From contig CAKPMY010000001.1 in assembly GCA_934168245.1 (NCBI GenBank), forward strand, positions 223,391 through 287,390: a stretch of 64,000 nt of DNA, given 5' to 3'. This DNA is from an uncultured Bacilli bacterium. Lineage in GTDB: Bacteria; Bacillota_I; Bacilli_A; RF39; UBA660. A program made the position numbers and the translations under genes. Positions within the stretch are counted from its first letter, which is position 1. Each line of letters opens with the position of its first letter. Of the stretch, positions 17,678 through 26,647 are shown piece after piece. The notes under the pieces are model-generated. The model was given only the letters and a program-made list of their open reading frames with translations, made no database searches and was not told the origin of the DNA.

Positions 17678-18397
17678 ATGGGAAAATTAACAAAAAAAGA
17701 AACGCGTATAATTTCTCTTGCTTTAGCCACATGGGGTATAATCATGGTAGGTTCTGGTTTCACTATGAAAAGCATGATAAAACCAACTGAGGTAAAGAAA
17801 AACGACTTAGAAGTTGTTCATAAAAGAGTCGCTGAAATTAAAACAAATGAAATAAAATTAAAAGATATGGAATTAGAAATAAATCAATCACTAAGCGTAG
17901 ATGTAAAAGATTACTTAGAAAATCTAAATGATATAGATCAAGAAGTCTTAAAAATATTACGTCTAGATACTTCAATGGTAAAAGTAAATGAAGCTGGCAC
18001 TTATACGTATACAGTTTCATATAAAAAGAAAAAATATAATGGTACTTTTACAATTAAAGAAAAAGAACTACCAAATGTTGATTTAACTATTAAGAATCTA
18101 AGACTAACTATTGGTTCACCATTATCTACTGATAAACAAGTATATATCAAAGAAGAGTTAACTGAAGAAATTAAAAAGAATATTCTAATAGATTTAACAG
18201 CTGTTGATACACAAAAAGTAGGAAACTATAAATATACAGTAACTTACAATGGTATTTTATATACTGGTACAATCGAAGTATATGAACCTCAACAAAAAGT
18301 CTTAACACCTTCTAATGGTACTGAAGATGATTCTAAAAAGGAAGAAAAGAAAGACGATCAACAACCAGAACAAAAAGAAGAAACTGAAAATCAATAA
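17678..18397 (+). CDS. Membrane-anchored protein with two Ig-like repeats
   Basis: The 239-residue protein has a basic start, one membrane helix (about residues 10-31) and two similar beta domains of about 70-75 residues. Each ends with a matching strand pattern: AGTYTYTVSYKKKKYNGTF in the first and VGNYKYTVTYNGILYTGTI in the second. This GxYxYTVxYxGxxYxGT pattern is typical of bacterial Ig-like domains on Gram-positive surfaces. The last 40 residues are Lys/Glu/Asp/Gln rich. GGGAGTAAC precedes the start. It is probably displayed outside the membrane; the ligand is unknown. Confidence 0.75.
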   Translation: MGKLTKKETRIISLALATWGIIMVGSGFTMKSMIKPTEVKKNDLEVVHKRVAEIKTNEIKLKDMELEINQSLSVDVKDYLENLNDIDQEVLKILRLDTSMVKVNEAGTYTYTVSYKKKKYNGTFTIKEKELPNVDLTIKNLRLTIGSPLSTDKQVYIKEELTEEIKKNILIDLTAVDTQKVGNYKYTVTYNGILYTGTIEVYEPQQKVLTPSNGTEDDSKKEEKKDDQQPEQKEETENQ

Positions 18398-18426
18398 ATA
18401 CACTAAAAAATTAGTGTATTTTTTTT
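18397..18426 (+). terminator. Terminator of the Ig-like protein gene
   Basis: A perfect 10-base stem (18397-18406 with 18411-18420), a 4-base A loop and a run of T. Confidence 0.9.
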
Positions 18427-18456
18427 AAACTTGTTAAACCAATTCCTAAAAGTTAA

Positions 18457-18500
18457 CCAATTATTAAAAATTCCCAACCCAATTATTAAAAATTCCCAAC
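18457..18500 (+). repeat. Two perfect 22-base direct repeats
   Basis: The unit starting CCAATTATTAAAAATTCCCA occurs at 18457-18478 and again at 18479-18500 without change. It lies between a terminator and the promoter of the thioester adhesin gene, about 30 bases before the -35. It may be a simple duplication or a regulator-binding site. Confidence 0.85.
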
Positions 18501-18531
18501 TAAAACTTATTTAATTCTTATTTTTCCCAGT

Positions 18532-18560
18532 TTGCAAAGAAAATTTAAACATGATATTCT
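18532..18560 (+). promoter_or_regulatory. Promoter of the adhesin-sortase pair
   Basis: TTGCAA (18532-18537), 17 bases, TATTCT (18555-18560), 24 bases before the start codon. Confidence 0.65.
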
Positions 18561-18584
18561 CCTAGTGCAAAGAGGAGGAATAAT

Positions 18585-20006
18585 ATGAAAAAATTAATAT
18601 TTGCACTAATTGGGGCATTACTACTAATAACGCCATACACCACCCATGCTGAAACATCTAGGTTTTATGAAGCAGAATACATAAGATATACTTGGAATCG
18701 CGTAACCTCAAACAACATAAAGTTTTATCAACAAGCCAGAGTCTATAGAGAACAAGGAACAAATAACCATGTCTATTGTATAGAACCATTTGTTGGATTA
18801 GTCGACACAAAGGATTATTATAGTACTATCACTCCAGAAAATTTAACTAAAGAACAAATAGAAAGAGTCTCACAAATCGCTCACTTTGGTTATAATTATA
18901 AAGACCATTTTGATATAAAATGGTATGCCATATCCCAAATAATGATCTGGAGAACCGTAGATCCATATGCTGATTTCTACTTCACAAACAAACTAAATGG
19001 AACTAGAATAACTCTTTTAGAGGCTGAAAAGAATGAAATTGAAAACTTAATAACAAGCTACAACACTCTTCCAAGTTTTTCAAATCAAACTTATAACATC
19101 GTAAAAGGTGAATCAATCATTTTAGAAGATCAAAATAACGTCATAAATGACTACACTACAACAAGCAATCAAGTAACAATAGAAAATAATAAAATTTATC
19201 TAAAAGATTTAAACCTAGGCGAAAACATCATCACCTTCGAAAAAGAAGACACTTACTACAATAAACCTTTAATATTCTATCAAGGAAAAGATACTCAAAA
19301 TCTCTTAATGACTGGTGACCTAGAACCTAAAACATTCCAAGTAAAGATAATTGTTCAAGAAACAGAACTAAAAATAAATAAATTAGACAAAGATACCGAC
19401 AACAATAAAAATAATGGCACTGCCCAACTAGAAGGTGCTATCTATCAACTATATGATTCCAATATGAATGAACTAGATAAATTAACTATCGATGAAACTC
19501 ATCAAGTAACTCTAAAAAATCTAAAATATGGTAAATATTTCCTAAAAGAAATTAAAGCCGGTACTGGCTACGAACTAGATCAAAATACTTATTCATTCGA
19601 ACTATTACCAGAAACATCAACTATTAAATTAAATCTATATAACCAGGTAATAAAAGCCAAAGTAACTATTAATAAAAAATATATCTTAAACGATGAAAGT
19701 TTACCAGAAGAAAATATAAGTTTCAATATATACGACGAAAACAATCAATTAATTAAAACAGTAACTACAAATAATCTAGGTATAATAGAAATAGATCTTA
19801 CTTATGGCAAATACAAACTAGAGCAAGTAACCACAACTCCTGGTTATGACACCATAGATACATTTGAAATAATTATAGAAAATACTAAAGACCAAGCATT
19901 TAATCTTTTCAATCATAAAATAAAAGTACCCTATACTAAGTCCCACAAACCATCTCTACTTCTAAGAATATTAAGTATTATATTACTATGTTTTGCCAAT
20001 GTCTAA
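18585..20006 (+). CDS. Cell-wall adhesin with thioester domain and two CnaB domains
   Basis: The 473-residue protein has a signal peptide (cleavage probably after THA, residue 22). Residues about 25-160 look like a thioester (TQXA) domain: VYCIEP (Cys65) and AISQIMIW (Gln118) are the expected cross-linking pair, which in related adhesins binds host proteins covalently. Two SpaA/CnaB-type domains follow, each with the Lys-Glu-Asn set for an isopeptide bond (about K266/E322/N353 and K364 or K365/E413/N443). The end has VPYTKS (448-453), a variant LPxTG sorting signal, then a hydrophobic helix. The usual basic tail is missing. GAGGAGG gives a strong ribosome site. The next gene encodes a sortase and overlaps it. 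Confidence 0.85.
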   Translation: MKKLIFALIGALLLITPYTTHAETSRFYEAEYIRYTWNRVTSNNIKFYQQARVYREQGTNNHVYCIEPFVGLVDTKDYYSTITPENLTKEQIERVSQIAHFGYNYKDHFDIKWYAISQIMIWRTVDPYADFYFTNKLNGTRITLLEAEKNEIENLITSYNTLPSFSNQTYNIVKGESIILEDQNNVINDYTTTSNQVTIENNKIYLKDLNLGENIITFEKEDTYYNKPLIFYQGKDTQNLLMTGDLEPKTFQVKIIVQETELKINKLDKDTDNNKNNGTAQLEGAIYQLYDSNMNELDKLTIDETHQVTLKNLKYGKYFLKEIKAGTGYELDQNTYSFELLPETSTIKLNLYNQVIKAKVTINKKYILNDESLPEENISFNIYDENNQLIKTVTTNNLGIIEIDLTYGKYKLEQVTTTPGYDTIDTFEIIIENTKDQAFNLFNHKIKVPYTKSHKPSLLLRILSIILLCFANV

Positions 20007-20526
20007 AAATACAAAAATAATATTACTTACTATCTTAATAGTATTAAGTATCCTATCACCATATAAAATAAATAAAACTAATACAGTAATAAATACCATT
20101 ACAACTGAATTAAAGAAAAAGGACAATAGTATAAACCGCATAAAAGAAACAGGCACCTTAGAAATACCAAAAATAAATCTAAAAAGAAACATCTATGACC
20201 CAAGTAGTAAACTAAACGATGTTGATAAAAACGTAACCATCATAAAAGAAACTATTTCCACTAATGAAAATGGTCTAATAATATTAGCCGCTCACTCTGG
20301 TAATAATTACAATTCTTTTTTTGACAATCTAGATAAATTAAAAGTAAATGACACAGTATACTTAACATATAAAAACAAAGATTATCACTATCAAGTAACT
20401 AGTATTCATGAAGAAAAAAGAACTGGCTATATAAACATCAAAGATAAAAATGTAAATAGACTAATTCTAACTACTTGCAGCAAAAATAAAGGCAAACAAC
20501 TCATCATCGAATGCGAAAAAAAATAG
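19999..20526 (+). CDS. Sortase, partner of the overlapping adhesin gene
   Basis: The 175-residue protein has an N-terminal membrane helix and a sortase barrel: TLEIPKINL, then LIILAAHSG with the catalytic His (about 99), DNLDKLKVNDTVYLTYK, and LILTTCS with the catalytic Cys (about 160). The Arg that normally follows the Cys by about 8-12 residues is not seen; KGKQLIIE has Lys (about 166) in the likely place. The ATG at 19999 lies within the end of the adhesin gene (8-base overlap, no clear ribosome site), so translation is probably coupled. It most likely anchors the adhesin to the cell wall. The class is uncertain. Confidence 0.82.
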   Translation: MSKNTKIILLTILIVLSILSPYKINKTNTVINTITTELKKKDNSINRIKETGTLEIPKINLKRNIYDPSSKLNDVDKNVTIIKETISTNENGLIILAAHSGNNYNSFFDNLDKLKVNDTVYLTYKNKDYHYQVTSIHEEKRTGYINIKDKNVNRLILTTCSKNKGKQLIIECEKK

Positions 20527-20547
20527 TTCAAACTCGAACTATTTTTT
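20516..20547. terminator. Bidirectional terminator
   Basis: AAAAAATAGTTC (20518-20529) pairs with GAACTATTTTTT (20536-20547). A and T runs on either side serve the convergent sortase and S41 protease genes. Confidence 0.85.
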
Positions 20548-21807
20548 AGTTAGTACTTCTGAGGCTTTTTGTAATTGTAAATCATTCTCATCACAAGCAT
20601 TATTATAATACTCCTCAGTTAATTCTACTTCTATATCAGGAACAACACCTTTATCATTAATCCAATTACCCTTAGATGTTAACCATTTCTCTGCTGTATA
20701 TTTTAAACTAGCCCCATTAGATAATTCATAAGTCTTTTGTACTGTACCTTTGCCATAAGAAGTTGTACCTATAATAGTAGCATTCTTATAATTTTCTTGA
20801 AAACAAGATGCTAATATTTCTGATGCCGATGCTGACTGACAATCTATTAAAACTACAATATCATATTTTCTCTTATCTTTCGTAGAAGCATAAAACTTTT
20901 CTACTTTTCCTTTATTTTCAATTTGATATAATACTGTTTTCTTATCAAAGAACAACGATAAAATATCTTGAACCTGGCTCAAATGTCCACCAGGATTACC
21001 TCTAACATCTATAATTAATGAATCTATTTTTTCTTTTTCTAAAGCCTTTAAATTTTTATTAAATTGTGCATATGTATTAGCCGCAAATGTTTCAATATTA
21101 ATATATCCTACATTCTTACCATTACCCTCAATAATTTTACTAGAAACTGAAGATAATACAACCTCTCCAATTGTAATATTAACAGTTATTTCTTCACTAT
21201 CACGTAACACTACAAATACTTGCTTATCACCCTTATTACGTTTTATAAGTGAAGTCATATCCGTAAGCGATAAATTCTTAACATCTTTTCCATCTATTCT
21301 TAAAAACTTATCCCCTACTTTAATTCCAGCCTTTTTAGCAGGAGAATTATCCATAACTTCTACTACCTGATTTTCATTATTTTCATCATGTAAAATAGTA
21401 ACTCCAACACCTATATAAGTACCATCAAGACTCTGATTAAAACTATTAGTATCTTCTTCATTCAAATAATATGAATACGGATCATTTAAAGAACTAACCA
21501 TTCCATCTATAGCCGCTCCAACCAACTTATCTTCAGACACTTCTTCATAATAATTATTCTTAATCTTTTCATAAGCCGCTAATAGTTCAGCCTCTTTAGC
21601 TGTAACATTTACAGTATTAAATGATTTACTATAAGTTAAAATACAACCCATAATTACTCCAAATAATATTGAAATAATAATTAATAATATAACTTCAGGA
21701 ATAGTAAAAGAACTATAATCTTCTGGCTTTAATTTCTTCTTAATATTAGAAAAAAACTTCTTTATACCCAAACCCATTTTATTATCTGTCTTCTTACGTT
21801 TTCTCAT
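20539..21807 (-). CDS. C-terminal processing peptidase (S41 family, CtpA/CtpB-like)
   Basis: The 422-residue protein has a basic N-terminus with one membrane helix (about 38-60), a PDZ domain (about 115-205, with GIGVTIL-like YIGVGVTIL and PAKKAGIKVGDKFLRIDGKDV) and an S41 catalytic domain. The Ser-Lys pair is visible as QSASASEILA (Ser) and TSYGKGTVQ (Lys). GNPGGHLSQ is also typical. It acts outside the membrane. In Bacillus, CtpB cuts SpoIVFA during sporulation, but other roles are possible. AGGTGAT precedes the ATG. Confidence 0.93.
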   Translation of the reverse strand: MRKRKKTDNKMGLGIKKFFSNIKKKLKPEDYSSFTIPEVILLIIISILFGVIMGCILTYSKSFNTVNVTAKEAELLAAYEKIKNNYYEEVSEDKLVGAAIDGMVSSLNDPYSYYLNEEDTNSFNQSLDGTYIGVGVTILHDENNENQVVEVMDNSPAKKAGIKVGDKFLRIDGKDVKNLSLTDMTSLIKRNKGDKQVFVVLRDSEEITVNITIGEVVLSSVSSKIIEGNGKNVGYINIETFAANTYAQFNKNLKALEKEKIDSLIIDVRGNPGGHLSQVQDILSLFFDKKTVLYQIENKGKVEKFYASTKDKRKYDIVVLIDCQSASASEILASCFQENYKNATIIGTTSYGKGTVQKTYELSNGASLKYTAEKWLTSKGNWINDKGVVPDIEVELTEEYYNNACDENDLQLQKASEVLTKK

Positions 21808-21862
21808 AATATCACCTAATAATATAATAACACATAAAAAAAAAAATTAATATTAAACCAAT

Positions 21863-21891
21863 AAAAAATAAAAAGACTAAACAGTCTTTTT
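21863..21891 (-). terminator. Terminator after the thioredoxin-like gene
   Basis: AAAAAGACT (21870-21878) pairs with AGTCTTTTT (21883-21891) around a 4-base loop; T-rich continuation on the minus strand. Confidence 0.75.
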
Positions 21892-21896
21892 ACATA

Positions 21897-22415
21897 TTAT
21901 TTTAAATAATCTAATATTTTATCAGCACCTTCTACATACTCAACAATCTTACCATCAGCAAAATTAATTAAAGTTGGACCATTAATTTTAAGTTCTGAAG
22001 CATCACTTGCTGAAGAATTACTCTCTTCACTAACAAAACTCTTATTAAGTGCATTATTCATATCTACATAATAAATATGACTATCTTTATTATTTGTTCT
22101 ATAAGTAGAAATAGCACTTGCTATATTACTAGCATTATCTTCATCAGTTGTATCATAATAAACAACTAAATATGATGAATCTTTCATAGAAAAACTAGTA
22201 CCTACTAATATTTCCTGATATTGAATTTCTACTGTTTCATCTTTATTAGTATCATTTTTAGTAGAACTATCACTCTTACCTAATATCGCAACAGTAATAA
22301 AATAAAACATTACTAAAAATGCTAATACAACTAAAGTTATTATTAAAATCTTTTTATATTCTCCATCAAAACTACTACTTTCAAATTTTACTTTTTTATT
22401 ATTTTTCTTTGCCAT
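21897..22415 (-). CDS. Membrane-anchored thioredoxin-fold-like protein without CxxC
   Basis: The 172-residue protein has a basic cytoplasmic start, one membrane helix (about residues 23-45) and an extracellular domain. YLVVYYDTTDEDNASNIASAISTY, HIYYVDMNNALN, INGPTLINFADGKIVEYVEG and a final DKILDYL helix follow the order of strands and helices of a thioredoxin fold, including the cis-Pro-like GPTLI. The CxxC pair is absent, so it is not a standard disulfide enzyme. The ATG at 22415 follows GGTGGTGA; the longer frame from 22436 starts inside that site. Function unknown. Confidence 0.65.
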   Translation of the reverse strand: MAKKNNKKVKFESSSFDGEYKKILIITLVVLAFLVMFYFITVAILGKSDSSTKNDTNKDETVEIQYQEILVGTSFSMKDSSYLVVYYDTTDEDNASNIASAISTYRTNNKDSHIYYVDMNNALNKSFVSEESNSSASDASELKINGPTLINFADGKIVEYVEGADKILDYLK

Positions 22416-22447
22416 ATAATTCACCACCAAAACCATTATATCATAAG

Positions 22448-22469
22448 AAAAAAAAGAGGTAAACTCTTT
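22448..22469 (-). terminator. Terminator after the LolA-like lipoprotein gene
   Basis: AAAGAG (22453-22458) pairs with CTCTTT (22464-22469), with a T run on the minus strand. It overlaps the stop codon region. The stem is short. Confidence 0.6.
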
Positions 22470-23466
22470 ATTTCATAGTAGGTAAATAACTAATAGACTG
22501 TGCAACTTCTACTAATTCATTTTGATTCAAAACATCACTAACTATATAATACTCTATTCCGTTACTAGTCCAAGTAAGTGAATTATTAGTCATAACACCT
22601 AAAGTATCCATTAATTGGAATGGTTCTCCATACGTAGGTATAATCGTAAATTCATCTTCAACAACAGCTGTTTCTTCTACTAACAAGAATGGTTTATCTC
22701 CATCAAACGTCATGATAATTCTATCCCCGACATCTTTTTTTATCTTTTCTTCACTAACCAACTTAGTCCCAGTAGGTATAGCAAGCGGATAAATAGTATC
22801 ATCTATTGCTGTAGTTTCCATAACTTCATCTTCACTAACAGAATAAGTACTCATAACAGTATCCAATTTAAAATAATCTTTCTTAAATGTAGGAGAATAA
22901 TCAATACTATCAAAGGTCATAGTCATACAAATAATATTACTAGAATCATATACTTTAACCCGTTTAAAATCCCCATTCTTATCAAGTTCAATAGTCTGTT
23001 TAACTAATTTACTATTATTTGGATAATTAACATTAGTACTTAGTGAATATCCATTCTTTGTCTCTTTAAAACTCCTATCCTTAGTATCTTTAATATCATT
23101 AACTAAAGATTTAAGTAAATAAACCTGTGAATTACTATACGGCCAATCACTTTGAAATTTAAAACTCTTATTAAGTGCCGGAGTTAATACATATACCCCA
23201 TCTGTATTCTTTAAAATAATCTGAGTATGATTATTAGCCTGATTAGTTAAAGAAACCTTATAATTATTATCCTTTTTATAACTTACTTCGACATCATAAG
23301 TATAAACCTCATCATTATTAACAATTTCTAAAACACCCGTAACCTTATAGGCACTTGCTTTATTAACCTTCTTTTCCAAGTCATTAATAACACTAGTCTC
23401 AGAATTCTTTCCACAACCAGACACTAATAATAACACCATAATTATACCAAATAGAATTTTTCTCAT
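22468..23466 (-). CDS. LolA/GerS/YdcC-like lipoprotein
   Basis: The 332-residue protein starts with a lipoprotein signal (LLLVSGCGK, Cys at 18). The next 190 residues fit the LolA-like fold seen in Firmicutes YdcC and GerS: YKVTGVLEIVNNDEVYTYDVEVSYKKDNNYKVSL..., LKNTDGVYVLTPALNKSFKFQSDWPYS and LVNDI. The last 100 residues form a further domain. GerS of Clostridioides is needed for spore cortex change, and YdcC is a sporulation-linked lipoprotein in Bacillus; the same role here is an inference. AGGTGAAC precedes the ATG. Confidence 0.8.
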   Translation of the reverse strand: MRKILFGIIMVLLLVSGCGKNSETSVINDLEKKVNKASAYKVTGVLEIVNNDEVYTYDVEVSYKKDNNYKVSLTNQANNHTQIILKNTDGVYVLTPALNKSFKFQSDWPYSNSQVYLLKSLVNDIKDTKDRSFKETKNGYSLSTNVNYPNNSKLVKQTIELDKNGDFKRVKVYDSSNIICMTMTFDSIDYSPTFKKDYFKLDTVMSTYSVSEDEVMETTAIDDTIYPLAIPTGTKLVSEEKIKKDVGDRIIMTFDGDKPFLLVEETAVVEDEFTIIPTYGEPFQLMDTLGVMTNNSLTWTSNGIEYYIVSDVLNQNELVEVAQSISYLPTMK

Positions 23467-23660
23467 AGTTCACCTCATCATTAAATTCTAATAAATTATA
23501 TGGCAACAAAAACCTATTATTACAAGAAAAAGTATCAAACTATGATTTCCACTTTACTCATTACCAAATACCTCCTAATTTCAAATAAGGCAGCTTTTAT
23601 TTTTCATATGTTTAAATAGCATTGATGATATTAAATCTTTTCAAAAAAGTAATTTTTTTC

Positions 23661-23695
23661 ACAAAAAAAGATTAGTCGAAAACTCAACTAATCTT
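23661..23695 (-). terminator. Terminator after cdaR
   Basis: AAGATTAGT (23668-23676) pairs with ACTAATCTT (23687-23695); T run on the minus strand. It covers the cdaR stop codon. Confidence 0.85.
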
Positions 23696-25043
23696 GTGTA
23701 ATTCTAATTTTTACTTTTTTAGTCTTGGCTTTATAAGTAAGTTTAACATCACTACCAGTAACTGTAACTTCTATTTCATGTTCACCAACACCATACTTTT
23801 TCAAGTCAACGTAAGCCTTTATTGTACTAGGGTCAAGATTATTAATAACATCCTCACTACCTTCAACAATAACTGTAATCTTACTATCCTCTTCGCTTAG
23901 TGCCTGTGCCTTTAATCCAGAACCTAAATTCTCAGCACTAACAGAGATATTATCAAACTCTTTAGTAATAGAATTATCAACATAAACATTAATCTTAACA
24001 GTCTTAACACTAAGATCTGTAATACCAGTAGGTTTCTTTAAAGTAACGTTATACTCTTTATTATCCTTTAAATCTTTAACATCAATTTCAACTTCTAGTT
24101 GTTCAAGTTTACTAACAGCATTTTCATCACCATAAACAACAACACTAGAAATAGAAGAATCTATAGATTTAATTGCCTTACCAAAAGCAAGTTTACCAGT
24201 TGGAACTATCTTTATTGGTATCTCCTTAGATGGCGAAGTAATTGTAATTTTAGCATCAACAGTCTTAGGAACTATCTCAACATCAACAATCTTACCATTA
24301 GTATCATAAGCAACTAAAGGAACATCTTTTAATGTAATATCTCCTGCTTTAGGATTAGGAATATTAGTAGCATCAACTAACGCCTTAACAGTTGCAACTT
24401 TCTCCAACTTATATTTAGCACCCTTAACAATAACTTCTGATCTATCAAGTTCAATATTACTAATATATAACTTACTATCTAAACTATCTTGATGTAATAA
24501 GTCATAAGTTAAACTACGAGTATCACTCTCTTTATCATAAATAGTAACAGTTACTTGAGAAGGATCTAATTTATAATCTAATGATTTTAATCTTTGTGAA
24601 TATTTTAAAGTAACCTTATGATTACCAGGTTTTAAACCAGTTAAATCAACAGAAACGCCTTTAGAAGGAGACTGCTTTGCTAAAAAGATATGTCTCTTTT
24701 GTCCCACTAAAGTAATATCAACAGTTTTAGGTAATCCTTCAACTACATATAACTCTTCATTATACACAGCCGTAACTGGTTGATTATATAAAATCTCTGC
24801 ATATTGATCAATAATTACATTTGACTCTTTATCAATAATAACAAATACTCCAAATGCTAAAAGTAAACTAATAACAAGTAAAGTAGATTTCTTACTCATC
24901 CAACGATCTATACTCTTTGAATTATTCTTAAAGAAATTAGTTATCATCAATATAAACTTTGTAATTGGAGTAATTAAAATTTTATCGAAGAATGTCCCAA
25001 TATGATGAAAGATTCTTCCTATTTTTCTAAACATCTTCTTCAT
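23688..25043 (-). CDS. cdaR: CdaA regulatory protein CdaR (YbbR domains)
   Basis: The 451-residue protein has a basic start, one membrane helix (about residues 50-70) and an extracellular region of repeated YbbR domains of about 85 residues (for example YNQPVTAVYNEELYVVEGLPKTVDITLVGQ). CdaR binds and tunes the c-di-AMP synthase CdaA. It overlaps cdaA by 17 bases. The start is chosen as the ATG at 25043, preceded by GAGGAAGAG; the ATG at 25058 is an alternative. The usual third gene, glmM, does not follow. Confidence 0.88.
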   Translation of the reverse strand: MKKMFRKIGRIFHHIGTFFDKILITPITKFILMITNFFKNNSKSIDRWMSKKSTLLVISLLLAFGVFVIIDKESNVIIDQYAEILYNQPVTAVYNEELYVVEGLPKTVDITLVGQKRHIFLAKQSPSKGVSVDLTGLKPGNHKVTLKYSQRLKSLDYKLDPSQVTVTIYDKESDTRSLTYDLLHQDSLDSKLYISNIELDRSEVIVKGAKYKLEKVATVKALVDATNIPNPKAGDITLKDVPLVAYDTNGKIVDVEIVPKTVDAKITITSPSKEIPIKIVPTGKLAFGKAIKSIDSSISSVVVYGDENAVSKLEQLEVEIDVKDLKDNKEYNVTLKKPTGITDLSVKTVKINVYVDNSITKEFDNISVSAENLGSGLKAQALSEEDSKITVIVEGSEDVINNLDPSTIKAYVDLKKYGVGEHEIEVTVTGSDVKLTYKAKTKKVKIRITQD

Positions 25044-25866
25044 AAATCTCTTCCTCATCTATCTCTTCATCATCATCTGAAAATTCTATATCCTGTTTAG
25101 GTCTTAACTCATCTATCAATAACATTCTCGTATCATCAATAGTTAAGTTATACAACAATTCACCCTTAAGTGCGACAGAAACTCTACCAGTTTCCTCAGA
25201 AACAACAATACATATAGCATCAGTTTCTTCAGCAAGTCCCAAAGCGGCTCTATGCCTAGTACCTAACCTCTTATTAATTTTTTGACTACTACTAGTTGGG
25301 AAAACTGCTCCCGCACAAGTAATTCTATCTCCCTGAATAATAACACCACCATCATGTAATGGGTTACCTTCGTAGAATATAGCAATCAATAAGTCACTTG
25401 TTAAGTCAGCATACAACTTCTTAGCCTTATCAATATAATTACCTAAACTAATATCTCTCTCAATTACTATTAATGCTCCTATTTTTTCTTTTCTCATATA
25501 GTCAACAGCATTAATAACTTCGTAAACCATTCTCTCTCTCTCATCAACAGTTAAAACCTTATGTCGGCCTAACAATTGATTTCTACCAAGTTGTTCCAAA
25601 ATAGTTCTAATTTCTGGTTGAAATATAACTATTAAAGCAATAGGCCCCCATTGAATAATATATTCAAGTAATACACCAATAGTTGTAAATCCTAACCAAT
25701 CACTTACAAACTTCAAAATTATTACAAAAGCCACTCCCTTAAAAAGTAGAGATAACTTAACATTATTCTTAATATTCTTTAAAATTAAATAAAAAACTAA
25801 CCATACTAAAGAAATATCTGCAACTTTCCTCAATATTGAGATAATATCTGTCATAGTTATTGTCAT
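25027..25866 (-). CDS. cdaA: Diadenylate cyclase CdaA (c-di-AMP synthase)
   Basis: The 279-residue protein has three N-terminal membrane helices (about residues 10-85) and a DAC domain (about 105-255). The RHR motif is intact (GTRHRAALGL). The DGA motif reads DGG (NPLHDGGVIIQGD). It makes the essential second messenger c-di-AMP from two ATP. AAGGAG precedes the ATG at 25866. The C-terminal tail is very acidic (DDDEEIDEEEIYEEDV) and that coding stretch also holds the ribosome site and start of cdaR. Confidence 0.93.
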   Translation of the reverse strand: MTITMTDIISILRKVADISLVWLVFYLILKNIKNNVKLSLLFKGVAFVIILKFVSDWLGFTTIGVLLEYIIQWGPIALIVIFQPEIRTILEQLGRNQLLGRHKVLTVDERERMVYEVINAVDYMRKEKIGALIVIERDISLGNYIDKAKKLYADLTSDLLIAIFYEGNPLHDGGVIIQGDRITCAGAVFPTSSSQKINKRLGTRHRAALGLAEETDAICIVVSEETGRVSVALKGELLYNLTIDDTRMLLIDELRPKQDIEFSDDDEEIDEEEIYEEDV

Positions 25867-25893
25867 TACATCGTCTCCTTTAAACACTCTTCT

Positions 25894-25922
25894 AGTATAC
25901 AAAATTTTTTTAAATTAGTAAA
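25894..25922 (-). promoter_or_regulatory. Promoter of cdaA-cdaR
   Basis: TTTACT (25917-25922), 17 bases, TATACT (25894-25899), about 27 bases before the start codon. Confidence 0.6.
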
Positions 25923-25930
25923 GTTTTGCC

Positions 25931-26518
25931 TTATACAATCGTTATATCTTCCTGACTAACAGGCACTGTAGTAGTACTAGCAGAACTAACAGCAGTAACT
26001 CCGGTAGTAACCGGATTACTAGCAACAGGACTCACAGTACTTGCTACAGTTCCATCACCAGTAATAGAAGCCATCTTTTCACTACTACCAATAACATTCA
26101 TATCTGAAGAAACAAGTGCAACTTCATCTGGATTAATCATAACTGGAGCCTTTTCTACCACAGTATCCTCTAAAACTTCAGTATCCGGAGCAACCTCACT
26201 ACTCTCAACACTAACTTCTTCACCTGCATCATTTGCATATATATCTTGATTAGCCAATACACTAGTAACATTAGTAATTGTCTGTGACCCAGTATCAGCC
26301 TCATCTGCAAACGACACTTCTATATTTTTATTAGTCCCAGTTGAATCAACAAGCACAACTTTTGACTCCATTTCCTTCTCTAATAATTTTTTCTCACTTA
26401 AACTTACTTTCTTAAAAAAATAGATGCAGAAACAAATCAAAATAAAGCACACTAAAGAAACAGCAAAATATGTAGTGCCTGATAAAGTATCTCTAAAAAA
26501 TATTAACACGTATCTCAA
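25931..26518 (-). CDS. Single-pass membrane protein with Thr/Ser/Val-rich tail
   Basis: A 195-residue protein. Residues about 12-36 form one membrane helix; the rest is acidic and low-complexity, ending in a Ser/Thr/Val/Pro-rich stretch, with no domain that I recognise. I chose a TTG start at 26518 because GGGGTGG lies four to seven bases upstream; the frame is open to 26557 but would place the ribosome site inside the gene. It ends about 9 bases before the cdaA promoter -35. The orientation of the tail (inside or outside) is uncertain, and the function is unknown. Confidence 0.6.
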   Translation of the reverse strand: MRYVLIFFRDTLSGTTYFAVSLVCFILICFCIYFFKKVSLSEKKLLEKEMESKVVLVDSTGTNKNIEVSFADEADTGSQTITNVTSVLANQDIYANDAGEEVSVESSEVAPDTEVLEDTVVEKAPVMINPDEVALVSSDMNVIGSSEKMASITGDGTVASTVSPVASNPVTTGVTAVSSASTTTVPVSQEDITIV

Positions 26519-26601
26519 TTTGCCACCCCACCTTATAATATATAATATCATTTTCAAAACTAATTAGCAACTAAACTACCAAAAAAATTAAAATTCCAAA
26601 C

Positions 26602-26628
26602 AAAAAAATAAGAGTTACTGCCTCTTAC
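26602..26628 (-). terminator. Terminator after the DUF378 gene
   Basis: TAAGAG (26609-26614) pairs with CTCTTA (26622-26627); seven T follow on the minus strand. Confidence 0.75.
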
Positions 26629-26647
26629 TTTATCACATATATTTCTA

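Noticed and set aside
18457..18500. Tandem 22-base repeat considered as CRISPR
   Set aside because: Only two units with no spacer between them.
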